A stretch of 6,242 nt of DNA from assembly GCA_934463455.1 (NCBI GenBank), contig CAKSJU010000113.1:1-6242 (forward strand), read 5' to 3'. Each line of letters starts with the position of its first letter. Position 1 is the stretch's first letter. The DNA is from an uncultured Clostridia bacterium. Its GTDB lineage: Bacteria > Bacillota > Clostridia > UBA1381. Under the pieces are notes generated by a model. That model did not search any database. It was not told where the DNA came from and was given only the letters and a program-made list of their open reading frames with translations. The position numbers and the translations under genes are program-made. This document shows, in pieces, positions 6,242 through 6,242 of this stretch.

Positions 6242-6242
6242 A

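Overview
The window looks like chromosomal DNA from a low-to-moderate G+C Gram-positive bacterium, most likely a Clostridia-type Firmicute. This is inferred from strong AGGAG-type ribosome binding sites, near-consensus housekeeping promoters in AT-rich spacers, an ArgR/AhrC-type ARG box, and the character of the proteins. No species can be named. There is no sign of a mobile element, phage, CRISPR array or RNA gene.

Layout: positions 1-4503 hold a five-gene leftward (minus-strand) cluster. In transcription order it is argD (4503-3319, TTG start), argF (3300-2380), a GNAT acetyltransferase (2365-1874), a PhnP-like metallo-beta-lactamase-fold hydrolase (1854-1099) and argC (1011 to beyond position 1, missing only its last few codons). 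The first four genes are separated by only 14-19 bases. An 87-base gap with an imperfect GC-rich stem-loop separates the hydrolase from argC. No terminator is visible inside the cluster, so it reads as one operon that continues off the left edge.

Positions 4504-4712 form a divergent control region. Leftward there is a promoter (TTGAAT-17-TATAAT) for argD, with an ARG box over its -35 and a second inverted repeat over its -10, as expected for arginine-ArgR repression. Rightward there is a fully consensus promoter (TTGACA-17-TATAAT) for the kinase gene, with a small dyad in its spacer that could be an operator.

Positions 4713-6194 encode a rhamnulokinase-type FGGY sugar kinase (rhaB). A strong, probably bidirectional, intrinsic terminator at 6211-6241 follows it, so rhaB appears to be a single-gene transcript.

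How the genes work together: ArgC and ArgD carry out the reductase and transaminase steps that make N-acetylornithine, and ArgF converts ornithine to citrulline. The acetyltransferase and the metallo-hydrolase lie between argF and argC and share the arginine promoter. They are not standard arginine enzymes and are the least explained part of the window. RhaB belongs to L-rhamnose catabolism and is linked to the arg genes only by position.
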